From Haemonchus contortus (lineage: Eukaryota; Nematoda; Chromadorea; Rhabditida; Trichostrongylidae): DNA of 64,000 bases. Below, piece by piece: positions 36,292 through 48,400 of the stretch (positions are counted from its first letter, which is position 1; every line of letters starts with the position of its first letter). The position numbers were made by a program, and so were the translations under genes. The stretch covers positions 32,110,996-32,174,995 of the forward strand of contig LS997566.1 in NCBI GenBank assembly GCA_000469685.2. The letters are read 5' to 3'. The notes below the pieces were generated by a model, which had not been told where the DNA came from, ran no database searches, and saw nothing but the letters and a program-made list of their open reading frames with translations.

Positions 36292-36973
36292 AATTACCGA
36301 ACCACTGTACGACTTCATCTCCTAGTTATATAACTTCGATCCAACAGTCAGAAAACGCTTAGAGCTCCCTCGCAGAAGGGTCAATCAACTATTGGGCACC
36401 CAATTATATTTTACGCAGAAGTTTCAACTTTCATAATACTGATTGTAAGAATTGGCTTTCTATTTTTGCAATAACTGAAACTTGGTTGAAAACATCCAAT
36501 GGTATTTATTTATTTATTTATTTAATATACACAAAGGTGTCCCACTAGAAAAGCCTAACAGGGTAGCAATACCCAGAAACACAGAAAGCCATCAAAACTG
36601 AAACCGTACAATAACAGTGCTTCACACACTAGATGTCATACTTGCATGTCAATAATATTGGAGTGAAATGAAATAGAAGACAGTCTAGCCCTCAGGTATT
36701 GCCCTCATACTAGGAGGAATATGCAATTTGTATGATTCGATGCGATAGAACTCGCAAAAAGGGTAGGGAGTTGCTCTGCTTCTAAATAGAGAGCTTCATC
36801 ATATTTTATGAAGTTCTTGCTTGTGATTCACCGTGCGCGTACACCTACTTCCAGAATAATTTTCGTTTGCCGTACTCCAAGCTCTACTGCAGAGCAATTC
36901 AACAATCTACTCAAGCGTATTAATGACCTTTCAATTTGTGAATACCCGTGTGTTCTTGTTGGTGATTTTAATC
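36292..36973 (+). mobile_element. CR1-like LINE, endonuclease part (dead), with an internal insertion
   Basis: Resumption of the LINE cut at 30,152. The endonuclease start is visible as AITETWLKTSN near 36,470-36,500. A TATTTATTTATT tract and about 280 bp of unrelated sequence follow. The endonuclease then continues near 36,820 with a CRTPSSTAEQFNNLL block and VLVGDFN at about 36,951-36,971, where the next insertion begins. Confidence 0.7.
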
Positions 36974-38646
36974 AGTGTGAGGACGCGAAAGTCTTACAAG
37001 AATTTATTAACAAGCATGGCATAATTACATGTCGCAAATACAGAATAACGAATAGGCGCGAATAGGTTAAATAGGTAGCATAAATGAGCAGTCGAATACG
37101 GCCGTGGAGTCGATCGATGGGGCAGCAGCCGAAAGCAGAAGACGTCCTGAGCCCGAGGCCATGGGTGCGAGCCGCCGTTCCTCGTCCTGTCGTCTGCCTC
37201 GAATACCAGCGCATCGCGTTGTTCTCCGCACCTCCTGTAATCAGTGCTTTCATCTAGGAATTCCATCGGCTACCGCCTGCTCCCAACATCGATCTTACTG
37301 GACCCATCACCGTACCCGGGATAGAAGAGTAAGGTTTCCAAAAGCCGTCGTCGTTCGATGCAGTGCTGGCATCTTTATCTTTCCCTTTCCTCCATTCGAT
37401 CGCCGTAGAGACCAGTAAGGGTTTTTAGAACGGTGTGCAGGTCGACCGGTGTGGTAGGTACTCCATGGGCCAAAGCAGAGTCTGCTACAAAGCGGAGCAC
37501 CGCGAGGTGGCTATAGTCGTCCAGGCATAGGATAGTCTCGGTAAATTGGGCACAAGCCACGTTTGTCGTGGCCGTCACGATGACGAATGACTGACGTTCG
37601 GCCAGTAAAGCCGCGAGGAAAGCTACAATCACGGTCTCGCCTAAACCGTAAGCGGCTCGGATCGCGAGGAGCGGGAGACCAGCGAGTCCCATGTTTATAG
37701 CTCGGCGTTGGTCGTCGCGAAGGTGGAGGCGGGAGCCGCGAAAGCGCACCGACGATGGAGAATCCGTAGGGTCAGCGTCCTCTATGGCTAAAGTCCGCGG
37801 AGGGCATGCTGCTCCGTAAATCCAATCGAGTATAGTGTTGGCTGGACAGCGCATCGAAGAGTGCAAATCCGCGAAGCAAAAGGAGCAAATAAAAAAGGCA
37901 AATACAACGACGAGTTGCTTGAAGCTATAGGCCCTCTGGCCTCTTGCCGGCGACGCCTCTTGACAAAAACCACCTATGTCGACACAAAGTTCGATTTAAA
38001 CTCTTCGAGCGTTGAACGCTAACTCATACTTAATTTCACTCAAACAAACTCGAATTACTGACAGACTTACTACACAGTCATCTTCATCGGATTTTGGCCT
38101 CGACATAATCAAAAAAAAGAAAAGAGAGATGGGAGAAAGAAAGGAGAAAGAAAAATGCGCGTTGATCAAAAGAAATGAGAAGTATTCTCACAGGAAGAAA
38201 GTTACTCGCGAGTTCAAAGAAGAAAAAGAAAAAAAAAGTTTTGAAAAACTCACCTTGCTCGCAGGGGTGGAACCACTCGCTGCTACCAGTGTGAGGACGC
38301 GAAAGTTTTACAAGAATTTATTAACAAGCATAGCATAATTACACGTCGCAAATACAGAATAACGAATAGGCGCGAATAGGTTACATAGGTAGCATAAATG
38401 AGCAGTCGAATACGGCCGCGGAGTCGATCGATGGGGCAGCAGCCGGAAGCGGAAGACGTCCTGAGCCCGAGGCCATGGGTGCGAGCCGCCGTTCCTCGTC
38501 CTGTCGTCTGCCTCAAATACAAGCGCATCGCGTTGTTCTTCGCACCGCCTGTAACCAGTGCTTTCATCTAGGAATTCCATCGGCTACCGCCTGCTGCCAA
38601 CATCGATCTTACTGGACCCATTACCGTACCCCTCTAGACCCTTACA
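36974..38646 (-). mobile_element. small LTR retroelement carrying a helicase fragment
   Basis: A 344-359-bp direct repeat flanks about 1 kb: 36,974-37,317 and 38,288-38,646. The whole is bracketed by AATC (36,970-36,973 and 38,647-38,650). On the minus strand the right repeat starts TGTAAGGG and ends CCTCACA. TGGTAGCAGCGAGTGG follows at once, which looks like a tRNA primer-binding site. The insertion splits the LINE endonuclease motif GDFN|LPDINW exactly. There is no gag or pol. The interior holds a decayed helicase fragment. The first 15 bp of the left repeat, in minus orientation, are damaged. Confidence 0.7.
37375..37866 (-). pseudogene. SF1 helicase fragment, Walker A lost
   Basis: 163 codons on the minus strand. 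The order is a [14 protein letters not shown]-motif-like block, then [21 protein letters not shown] at the Walker A position, then [17 protein letters not shown], which matches motif Ia of UPF1-like superfamily 1 helicases. The invariant GxGKT reads GLGET, so the ATP-binding lysine is gone. Motifs II-VI are absent. It lies inside a small LTR element on the same strand, so it is most likely a captured or transduced fragment. Confidence 0.65.
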
Positions 38647-39980
38647 AATCTACCCGATATCAACTGGATGCATGGTTGCAACTGCTCAACGACGCTATCG
38701 AGGTCTTTCCTTGATATGCGTGAAATCTATCGTTATTCCTAGGGCCTACCCGACATCGTAATATACTTGATCTTATTCTCTGTAATGATAATCGAATGGT
38801 GTTCGGCATTTCAATACATCCATCTATTGGTAGTAGTGGTTTTTTGCTGCTTGAATTCTGTGATAAGTAATAGGGTCGCCTGTCAAATTAGTCACCTAGC
38901 TAAATTAGGTCTTGATTTGAAAAATACCGATTATAAATCTGTCTTTTTCTTTCTAGCTGATAGTGTCCGGAAAGGTTCCCTTGGCTCCGTAAGTTCGGTT
39001 AGCAAAAAATATGATTTACTTCTTTTCATTGTTAAGCAAGCATTAGAAACCTCTCACCGACAAATTTTTCCTACAATTTACAATTTCTTTTGGAAAGGGA
39101 AATTTTGAAGTCTAAGAAACCTCCTGCCTTCCGTAAACTTCTAAACTCAAGGGTAAAGGATATATAAGGAATCAAACCTTCAGTCCTCGATGCAGGAGTG
39201 GCATTCACTGATCACGAAAAAGCTGGTGTTCTTGCTGAACATTTCGCCAGGGTGTATGCTATCATAAATGGAACCCAAACTATGGAAATTCTATCCGGCT
39301 TCTCACTGATGCCTCCCAGTTCAAGTTATCAAAAAGAAGGGATCGAAGATATTTTAGTGCGTTGGCCTTCCAATTCTATTTCAAAGCCGCTGGATGATAT
39401 TCCGCTTGGAGCAATAGCACCTCTTATTTCTCAACCTATTTCACCAATTTTTAACTTGAGTTTTATGACTGCCGAAAGCCCTCAACGCTGGGAACATTCC
39501 TTTGTGGTACCTACTCCTGAAAAGCCTTTGTTCTCCGTTGCTCGAAACTATCGCTCCATGAGCATATCATCTATTTTCCTTCGCATTTTCAAGAAAAAAA
39601 ACAATCATAGTTCTTCATTTCCTTGAATAAACTCATGTTGATCATCACAGATAGTAGAATGTGAGACAAGACATTCTATTATCTCTGATGATCAACATGG
39701 TTCTATTCAAGGTAGATCTTCTGAAACACATATGTTGGAAGTTTTAAATGACTGGACAATCTCTTTGGATGATAATAGACCAGTAAATATAGTTTACTTC
39801 GACTTCACCTAAGCATTCGATAGAGTATCACATACACTACCTAGAACCGGGATGACTAAAGTAGGTCTAGATACTAGAATCACAAACTGGCTACAAAATC
39901 GACTTTTCAAGTTAGAGTCAATGATAGTTACTCTTTTAGCAGGATAGTGCTTACAGATCCCTACAAGGAACCGTTCTTTC
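38647..39980 (+). mobile_element. CR1-like LINE, endonuclease end and reverse transcriptase part (dead)
   Basis: Starts with LPDINW, completing the endonuclease motif cut by the LTR element. The frame 39,198-39,626 has the linker and early reverse transcriptase region (EHFARVYA, ISPIFNLSFMT, RWEHSFVVPTPEKP, NYRSMSISSIFLRIF). RT continues in another frame near 39,690-39,850 with DDQHGSIQGRSSETHMLEV and VYFDFT*AFDRVSH, a stop replacing the residue between the FDF and AFDRVSH blocks. Several stops and a local inverted duplication at 39,623-39,711 show it is dead. Confidence 0.8.
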
Positions 39981-39984
39981 TCCT

Positions 39985-41936
39985 AGGATCCGGGTTGAGG
40001 ATCCGGGAACGAAGCCGTGTTGTTTCGGAGGATGAAGGTGGTATCTTGAGAGCCAAGCTAGTAATCTATCAGTCACTATCTTCTCCATCACTTTGACAGG
40101 AGTCGGTATAAGACTGTTGGCCGGAAACTGCTAACCAAATTAGGATTGGGCGACATCTGAATAGCAGTCACAATGGCGTCCCTCCTTAGTTGGGAAAGGG
40201 TAATTGAGAGAAAAGAGAGATTGAACATAATCGCCAAGGGCATTCCTTGTACACTAGCTGTCGAATCCCATCATAAGGATCGGTAGTGGAAGGATGGAGT
40301 TTTTCTGAGGATAGCAGAAACAGTACGTGGATGAAAGTTGCAATCAGAACAACTTTCACTGACAAACGGAAGGAAATTCAGTTGCCATCCACCTGCGAAC
40401 TCAGATGAGTAGACACTCGAGAAATACTTGACGAGTGCCTCGGCCTTCTCCACATCACTACGGTATGCATTTCCAACTTTTGTAGAGGGAACTACTTAAC
40501 GGGGAACTCAGCTCATGAAAGAGACACTGCTTTTGCTGCAGCAAATTTTTGATTTTAGGAGGATATTTATGGTCAGGATATCTAGAGAACTTGAAGGAAC
40601 GAAAGAAAGACCAGTATAGATAGCATGGCAGCATCTATGATTGATACTATCGAACAAAGCGAATTGATCGAAAAGTTCCCACCAATCTATGCGAAAGAAA
40701 AAGTCATTGAGGGCTGCAAAGCCTGCGTTCTGAGAATCAGGGACAGGGAGGGCAGGGGAGGTACAAGATAGTTCGGGCATATGGAAGGAAACGATTGCAT
40801 GGTCAGACGTAGCTAGAGGAGGTAGTGTGGAAACATTGTCAATACTATCCGTGGTTGACAACACAATATCGAAGATTCTCATTGTGGGTAGCTTGCTTGA
40901 CATGCTGCTGAAGTCCACACTCGTGGAAAAAGTTCACGTGAGCAGCTCCAGGGGAATTAAACCCAGTAGGCAGTTCAACTTGTAGGTTAAATTCTCTAGG
41001 TAGAACTGTACTGGCACGAGAAGAAACAAGATCTCCTAAAGCATCGATCAGAGCTCCATCATCAGCACTACCGGAATTGGGTGGGCGGTAAACCGTAATG
41101 ATGCGAGTATAGGTCGCTTTGACTGGACAGACTAGACCTAAACAAATTCCCTCAGTATTACCGGGACTGATATTTCGAACGAAGTCAACTTGAAGGTTTC
41201 CCTTCATCAGAAAGTAGACTTCTCCGCCTTTACCCCTTGTCCGATCCAAGCGCTAGAGAAAATATGGAAAGTCAATTGTTATTTTGGAAGCTAAAATTTT
41301 TCCTTTTAGCCAGGTTTCTGTGATAAACAAAATATGAGGTTCGGCGGGGTGAAGATGACAGATTTTGTTTTCTAGACTACGAGTATTAATTAAGCAGCTT
41401 TTCGACGTAAGGGAACCGTGCCAGCTGCAAGGTTTCTCTAGCTGTCTCTCGGAAGGCAAGTTAAATGCACGAGCTGATCCTTGTATACCACTCATTCCTT
41501 GCTGAAAGCCTTTGTTGCGCTCCTGAGCAATCTGCCTCGGAGTAAAGTCCGGCTGCCTTTCCTCCAGTGTCATGATTTGGCGTATAAATACGGGAGGGAA
41601 TCCAGTACCACGAAATAAACGAGCATTAGCGAGAGCGTTTCGCCAGTGAGAAGAAGCTGGGAGGACAACCTTAACAAGATGGGGGCGTTTTGGACCGAGC
41701 TTACCCATGCGATACACCTCGGACGGACGGCATTCGACGTTAAGCCCATCGAGAACTTTGAAGACCTTCTCCTCTAGGTCTTTTTGACATTCGTACGGGC
41801 GGAGCTCAACACCTGCCTCCTCAAGATCGTAGACAACAATGTATAGTACGTAACTATGATCTGTTGGTAATCGAAAAAGGAGGTGATAACGGGCGAGAAA
41901 CAATGGATGACAAAAAACAAACAATTGAACAAACAA
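39985..41936 (-). mobile_element. second CR1-like LINE fragment, opposite orientation (dead)
   Basis: Read on the minus strand from 41,936. An ORF1-like C-terminal region (CRPSEVYRMGKLGPKRP, LPASSHWRNALANARL) runs into the endonuclease start SCLINTRSLENK and LFITETWLKGK. Next come DRTRGKGGEVYF, TVYRPPNSGSADD and the VLPREFNL block (GDFN lost). TSDHAIVSFHM follows near 40,780. An EALVKYFSSVYSSEF block lies near 40,430. RT blocks (VKVMEKIVTDRLLAWL, KQHGFVPGSS) end near 39,985. Frameshifts separate the pieces. The element meets the plus-strand LINE tail-to-tail within the RT domains. Confidence 0.8.
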
Positions 41937-42262
41937 ATAAAAAAGAAAAGAAAAACAAAAGAGTTTGATGAAAAGTGTTTGAAAAAGTCAAAGAGCGAGG
42001 TCCGTCAGAGAGAAAACAAGGTGGAGACTTTTTTTGGCTTGGCTTCTCTTGACGTTGACTGGCGTCAGTCACCAGCGGTAATGATGAAACTGGAGGGCCA
42101 AGGAGTTCAACATTTTGGCGGATGTCTATGACTTGTTGGGTATTGGCGCTGAGTACTCGTAGGTCTCCGAATCAGTTTCCATCTTGCGTAAGGCACATGT
42201 GCAGAAGTTAGTCTACCCTGGTGTGGCATGCAGATGCATACGACTTGCAATTCGGCTATCAT

Positions 42263-42648
42263 GGGTAACGAAACTTCTCCCCTATCGCGGCATTCTCCCT
42301 TGCGGCATGCGGCAAATGCCACTGCAATTACCGTATTCACCCCGCCTCCCGCCAGTCGATAGGTATTTTTCTTTGACTGGCTTGCTTTTTCATTGAATTT
42401 TATCGTTTTTTCTTCTGTTTCTTTTTAGTTTTCATGTTTATTAGACTTGATTAATCAAAATGACTCCTCCTATATAAACGACGATCAAGACCGCAGTGGA
42501 ATTGAAAAGAGCGGATAGTCAATTCAAATAATTAAAGGACTCCCTACCTCACAAATTGTGCGCTCCAATCTTCCATCGCAATCCTGCGATAGGCGGCGGG
42601 TGCGGCGCGTGCGACGCCGTGTTAGGGGAGAAGTTCCCGGACCCGGGC
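42263..42648 (-). mobile_element. non-autonomous TIR element, copy 2
   Basis: Inverted copy of the element at 9,140-9,528. It has the same AACTTCTCCCCTA / TAGGGGAGAAGTTCC ends and the same internal order. The two copies differ by scattered substitutions and small indels. Confidence 0.75.
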
Positions 42649-44690
42649 TATCATCACACTGAACTAGGCTAATGCATTTTGCAGATGTATTATAGTTGTG
42701 AAGAGTCCGATTGTAGCGTTGTGGTTTTAAGAATGCATAACCATGAGCGAATGGTTGTCGGAACAGCTTCTTGGATCATTTTCACGATTTCGGAGCGGAA
42801 TTTCGGATGCTTTCTTGGCTTAAATGGTTTCATGTAGGCGTGAGTAGGGGAATCTGTTTTAAACGATGAGGCTTGCCGTGGCAGCATAGTTGACTTGAGT
42901 GTACCATCATAGTGAGTTATGCCTTCGTAATGGTATACCGCACATCGAAAGTACAGCCATTTTCCGGGTCGTGTCGTTTTCCGGCAGATTGGTAGAGTGA
43001 ACTTGTACTCGACGGAATTAGTATGAGTGGGTTCTCGTCCGTGACGGCTCTCAGCACCTCCTACTGATCTGAAACTCGAGTGTTTGAAATCACACGAGAG
43101 CATTGGCCTCCGTCGTCTATGGCTGTGTTGAGGTTAACGAGGTCGTAACGTCCTCAGTTGGTAAACTAATGATATAATAGTAGTGATGCTAACCTACAGA
43201 TGTAGTGAAGTTTTTGCACGGCGGCTAGAGACGGATGTCGTGGAACATGCTGTGTTGTATGATTACTGGATGTAAATGCGAACGTGAGACAAGGGTTTGT
43301 GTCGGATTAAAATGTTTCGCCCTACAACATATTCTTTATCAAAACTTAATTAATCAGCAATGCATTCAACATAGGCATCTACAACATCCCTTCATTAAAT
43401 TGTACCCACGCTCCACCTTGACTAACTTGCTGCTCTCTTTCTCCGTTCGCATAGCAAGGTTCTGGTTTGAAATTGCTTTCTAGGGTAGTCGCGGTGGCTA
43501 AAGGACTTTGCATTAGCAACTAGCAAGCCTAGCGTTTCGAGCGGCAGAAAATCAAGGTTGATCCTTTTTCAGGAGCATGCACGATTACATGATCTCCAAT
43601 GGTTTGTCTTATTTGTCGAACAAGAGAAGACATAAAAGGTAGGATGGAGCATCCTAATAGCAGGCCATAAAGGCACAGGTCTTTTCCTGAACAGTTCTGA
43701 ATTTATCTCTGCAAGCCAGTCTTCTCTTTTTTTAGAGCAGTCCAACTTCTTTTGTAATGACCGTCAAGGATCCCATTGGAATCTTGCGGTACCAGAAGGT
43801 GCAGGCTCTTTCTGGAATAGGAGCAGTGAAGAACGATTGACAGATACTTGCAGTTCGCTACAGTGCCATCCAGTATCCTCCTTTCATTTGTCTGAGCGTG
43901 ATAAAAGACCATAGTCGTCGATGAAAAGCAGCGATGCAAAGTGAAGCTTACTCTTAAGGTAGTGCCGTCAGTCTCATCTCGACAAGGCAATGAACGCCTA
44001 GCACAATTAGCTCCAGTTATGGAAAACCTGCCGGGGTTATGTTGCGTCAGCTACGCCATTCCGACTTGGGTCACGATGCTGCTCTTCGATAAACAGAGAA
44101 GAATTATTGTAATTATTAATCAAAAAATGAATTCATGGCAAGTGCTACGATAATGTTTGTAATTTAATTGCAACCTACCTGCACAGCAGCTCTATCTCTG
44201 AATATTCATATCTAGGTAAATGTAACGAACGCTGACCTTGTCACTTGGCACCTTGATACTCAGAAATATGGTGGATTGACAGATAAGCCAACAAGATTCT
44301 CAACCTGATTCCTCCAGTCTTTGAAGAGGTAGAACAATCTCGAACCTAACATGTGTACGATCTTTTGGGCGATTCGAACTTTTGAGCAAGAGTGCCAGCC
44401 CTGTTGTTACCCATGTTGATACTTATGCTCCCTGAATAAAATGACTAAACATAACTTACTTTGCAATGCAGCGATTACGTCTCATTTACTTCTAATCGTT
44501 TGCGTACTAGAATAGATTTGCTCTGTGCTGTTGCGGCGCTTTGCCACGTTAGGCATGGATGAGAAACAATCGTATACGCAGAGAACTCTCATGTGTACAC
44601 TTCCAATATAAAAAGCGATTGAAGTAATATTAAGTTTTTGTGGCCATTGGAAAAAAAGTGGCATAAAAAATAAATATATGTTTTCATTCA
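42649..44690. other. intergenic, no recognised gene
   Basis: About 2 kb upstream of the CAP-gene cluster. An open frame of 137 codons on the minus strand (42,690-43,103) shows no domain and may be chance. No other feature is supported. Confidence 0.4.
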
Positions 44691-45481
44691 CAGTGTTTTG
44701 CCACGTATTTGGTAATATGCGGCAATGAACAATCATGGTAGTGATCACATGTGTGATATGTATGTACTTCACATTCATTCCACATCGAAAACGTATTCAG
44801 AAGATTCAGAAGCCATTGTGACATTGCGAAATTATCGAAATATTCTTTTGCACTTTAGGTACTGTGCCAGGTCAATTCAGGAACGTTCGGCAGGGTAGGG
44901 CAAGATGACAATACTACTCCTAATTTGCGTTTCTGCACTCTTTTCGAATAGAAGCATATGGAACATCATCATTGAAATTTGTTTACGGTGCTGCTATGAA
45001 TCATCGAGTGCAAAATGTTCAACGAGTGACCAAATGAGCACAGGTTGTTGTGGAAATCAAGGGGTAAACAACTAGTTGGCATTTGACAAGAACACTTGAT
45101 CACTTTGGTTTATAAGAAGTTGGACAGTGGATACCCAGAAAAAGCATTTCTACGCCATAGGGTGCAATTAGGGGAGCGGACGCAGTTCAGTAAATAGTTC
45201 TAATGACTAACACTTCACGAAATCTTCGTTATTATCATCAATATGTGCTCTCGAACAGCCTGTCGATGTCACTGATAGCTTGGATAAAAGTTTTGAAGGG
45301 TCAGTGCAGCAGTGCGTAATGTTCCTGTGCACTTAAAGTACTTTGCCACGTCAATTCGGTAAAGTACGGCAGGATACAATGAAAATGGCAATAACAAGCG
45401 TGATTACGTGTCTGTATTTATTTAAAAATGAAGCGTATTTAAGAATCCTCGGACAGTATCGTGATCATAGGGACTACCAAA
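44690..45481 (+). promoter_or_regulatory. upstream region of CAP gene A with repeated modules and TATA-like box
   Basis: Three related modules share a GCCACGTCAATTCGGT-type core followed within about 15 bp by ACGGCA. They lie near 44,700, 44,866 and 45,345. Two equivalent modules, about 165 bp apart, precede genes B and B'. A GTATTTAA box at 45,435-45,442 lies 47 bp before the ATG, and the same box lies 43 bp before the ATG of B'. The last module is about 135 bp upstream of the start in both gene types. Conservation between paralogues suggests a shared promoter; the regulator is unknown. Confidence 0.5.
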
Positions 45482-48400
45482 ATGTTCGTGTTCAACGCAT
45501 TGTTCGTACTAACGGTGAGTTCAACTTCTTTTTCATTTTCAAAGAATTATTTCAACATTATCGGACAGATTCTGGTGGCTTCGGCATCTTCGGCAAAGAA
45601 AAATTGCGAGACTTCAGAACCTCCTCCAGATGGTGAGTAGGCTTACAAATATTACTGTAGAAACGTGCTTCTCAAGAGGTCTCAGAAGAAATCGGTCTGC
45701 TGTTCAATTGGCATCTCGCACATTGAGAAATATTAGGTTTTCGAAAATGTTTGATGAATTTTACAAAGGAAATGGTGCTTATAGTAAAATAAATCACTAA
45801 AACGAAAGATTGCACCCCTCTTATGAAGCGTGGGCATGCCAACAGCTTCGAGTATTCGAGCTGAGCAAAGCGCAGACCATGATTTCCATTTAATTGCTTT
45901 GTAACATTTCTGAACGATTAGAGTCACACGATCCCTAGACTGGAGGGCTAGCGTGGGTCAACGGTTCTGGCTTTGTGGTAGGGTTAAAGACAAGTGCGAA
46001 AACGATTCTGCTATGGTAGCTTAGAAATATGAGTGACTGCCTCATAAGCTATCATTGAAAAAGGAGCAGCCGTTTACTTCAGTTTCAACCACTGTACAAC
46101 TCATAGAGAAGTAGCAAGACACGATTGGCTTTCTCACTTTGAGGCGGAAGTTTAGTTGTCCGGAGTTAGTTTTCAGTTTGTCTTCTCACGACTGGAACAT
46201 CCTGCTCTGAATATCTTCATGTGATATTTTCAAAATCTGCTCCAGTAATGCTCGCACTGACGAAAAATGTTCGCTTATTGCTTAAAATGGAGGCGATTAG
46301 CTTTGAAGAGCACTAATTAGAGTGGTATTAGGTTACCATCATCTAAAATCATTGCTTGTGCTCCTTCAGACCTATGAAGTTTGAATTTGGCAAGAGATCA
46401 GGTGACTAGTAAGCACATGATGAGGCATGGATGAAGCCAGTTTTGATGTTCAACAAGTGATATGGAAGCCTTGTGAAGGATGATAGAAAGTGATGCCTGT
46501 TTTGCAATTCGGAAATAAGAACCTTAAGACCCTAGTTCATCATGTAAATGGCAAATCCAGCAGCAAGCCACATTACTCCCTGACATTCCTCTCCAATCGA
46601 CTAGTTTTTATCAAATGTAAAATTGTTAACACGCTTTACTTCATCATTGCAGTGTTTTTTCATTAAGCTTCAAACGAGCAAACAAACAATCATGGTCATT
46701 TAGTTCATTACGCGGCACCTTGACCGTTTCTGAAGCTGATCGTGGGAAAAAGCTCACGGGTATACGGCGGTCGCAATGTTGTCTAATTTTCGTTCATGAA
46801 TGGGATTTTTGCGTTGTAACAGTCAGGACTCTTTCATAACGACTTTACACATCCTCCAATTTCCGAAAAACTTCGAAAGTTCTATAAGTGAGCATGAAGA
46901 GCAGCACCACACATCTCACATCGCTATTAAAACAGCAAACTTACTGTGAACATCTTTGAGCTCATCTCATCTCGCCAACGAAATTGTTTGATAAAGTGAT
47001 TACGTATTTTGGTCGACACGCGTTACAAAAAGTTCTCCTCGAAGTGGAGTCAATTAATGCGAGAAATATTCCAGAATTCCATTGTCAAATCAACGGCACC
47101 ACCATGACCCCTGAGAAACGAAAGCTTTCCTTAATGCTGGGAAATGCTTATCGTACACTAGCAACATCTGGAGTATTTGGATATCCACCAAGCCAGAACA
47201 TGTATCAACTGGTAGGTGATGTTTTTTGAAGTAATAAGTGCCGCCTTCGAAAATGAAACAGTAACTGTGTCAATGACTGTGTTGAATTCCTGTCAGGAAA
47301 GTAGCTGCAGTGGTCTTCAAACTCATGTGTGCAACTTCAATGTGTACAATTTCGTTAAGTCTAATGATACATTGCACTTCGAAGAAATACGATTGATTAT
47401 CGTACAGAACAGGCATTAAGAGCGTTCCCGAAGACGTAGTGATGATTGACAACTTTAGAACTGACGTGCAACCTTCCAGAACTACTCCTGCTTGGCTGAG
47501 AAATACGCAATGGTACTCTGCAACCAACAAGCACCACTCAAACCTGTAGGGTACAATCTGTCTTCTATCCCATTAGCAGCAGCATTCGAATTGTGGTGGG
47601 GCAATCACGACTTTGGTGCTTTCATCAATGAAACTGGAGTCTACAGCCCTAACTTTGATTATACTGTGTTCACACAAGTGAGTTAGTCTGTGAGTCCACT
47701 CCATTTGTACACGCACGAGCGCACATGTGTTTCTAGATGGTTTCGGGTTACGCCGTCAGTATAGGGTGCACCGATACGTGCTATGGCAAACAACAGGCGT
47801 ATTGCGCATTCGAAGTTTGGTAAGTGAAATTATGATTCTACAGAAGTTGATAGCTAGTTCGAAGTATGAATTCTCTCACTCCCTTTTTTATTCTTCTTTT
47901 TCTTTTTCGCCTTTCTCTTGGGACTTCTCTTTTAACATTTTCCCCATAGTTAGTGTAGTACCGCATGGCACTGATTAAAGAACTATAACAATACGCCACT
48001 GAAAACTCCTGGTGCAGAACATTATCCTCAATCATACTTGGCAACCCCATTGCCGGTATAGAATTGTGCGTATCTTGTCGCCTGAACATGACGTGACAAA
48101 AAATTTCTTCACCTAGACTAAAGGTTATTACCGACCGATCCAGCAGTGATATGTTTGGATTTGATATAGGAACAACAGTCCGGTAAACAAGTAAATACCT
48201 GACCCTTCACGTTCTGCCCTTACCCAGACTGAAATGGAAAACGACGAATCATCTAGCCTCCTTCCAAAAATTTATTTTGCCTTTCCACCGTTGCTGACTT
48301 ATAGAATTTCGAGGCCCGAGGATACTGCAGACTGCGGTTCTAAATGAGTCATACAACTGTGCTGTGCTGCAGCATATTACCTCATTTACGAAGCAATCAC

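Noticed and set aside
42690..43103. 137-codon minus-strand open frame
   Set aside because: No domain recognised. Length is within what chance gives in a window with several comparable shadow frames. RNA evidence could change this.
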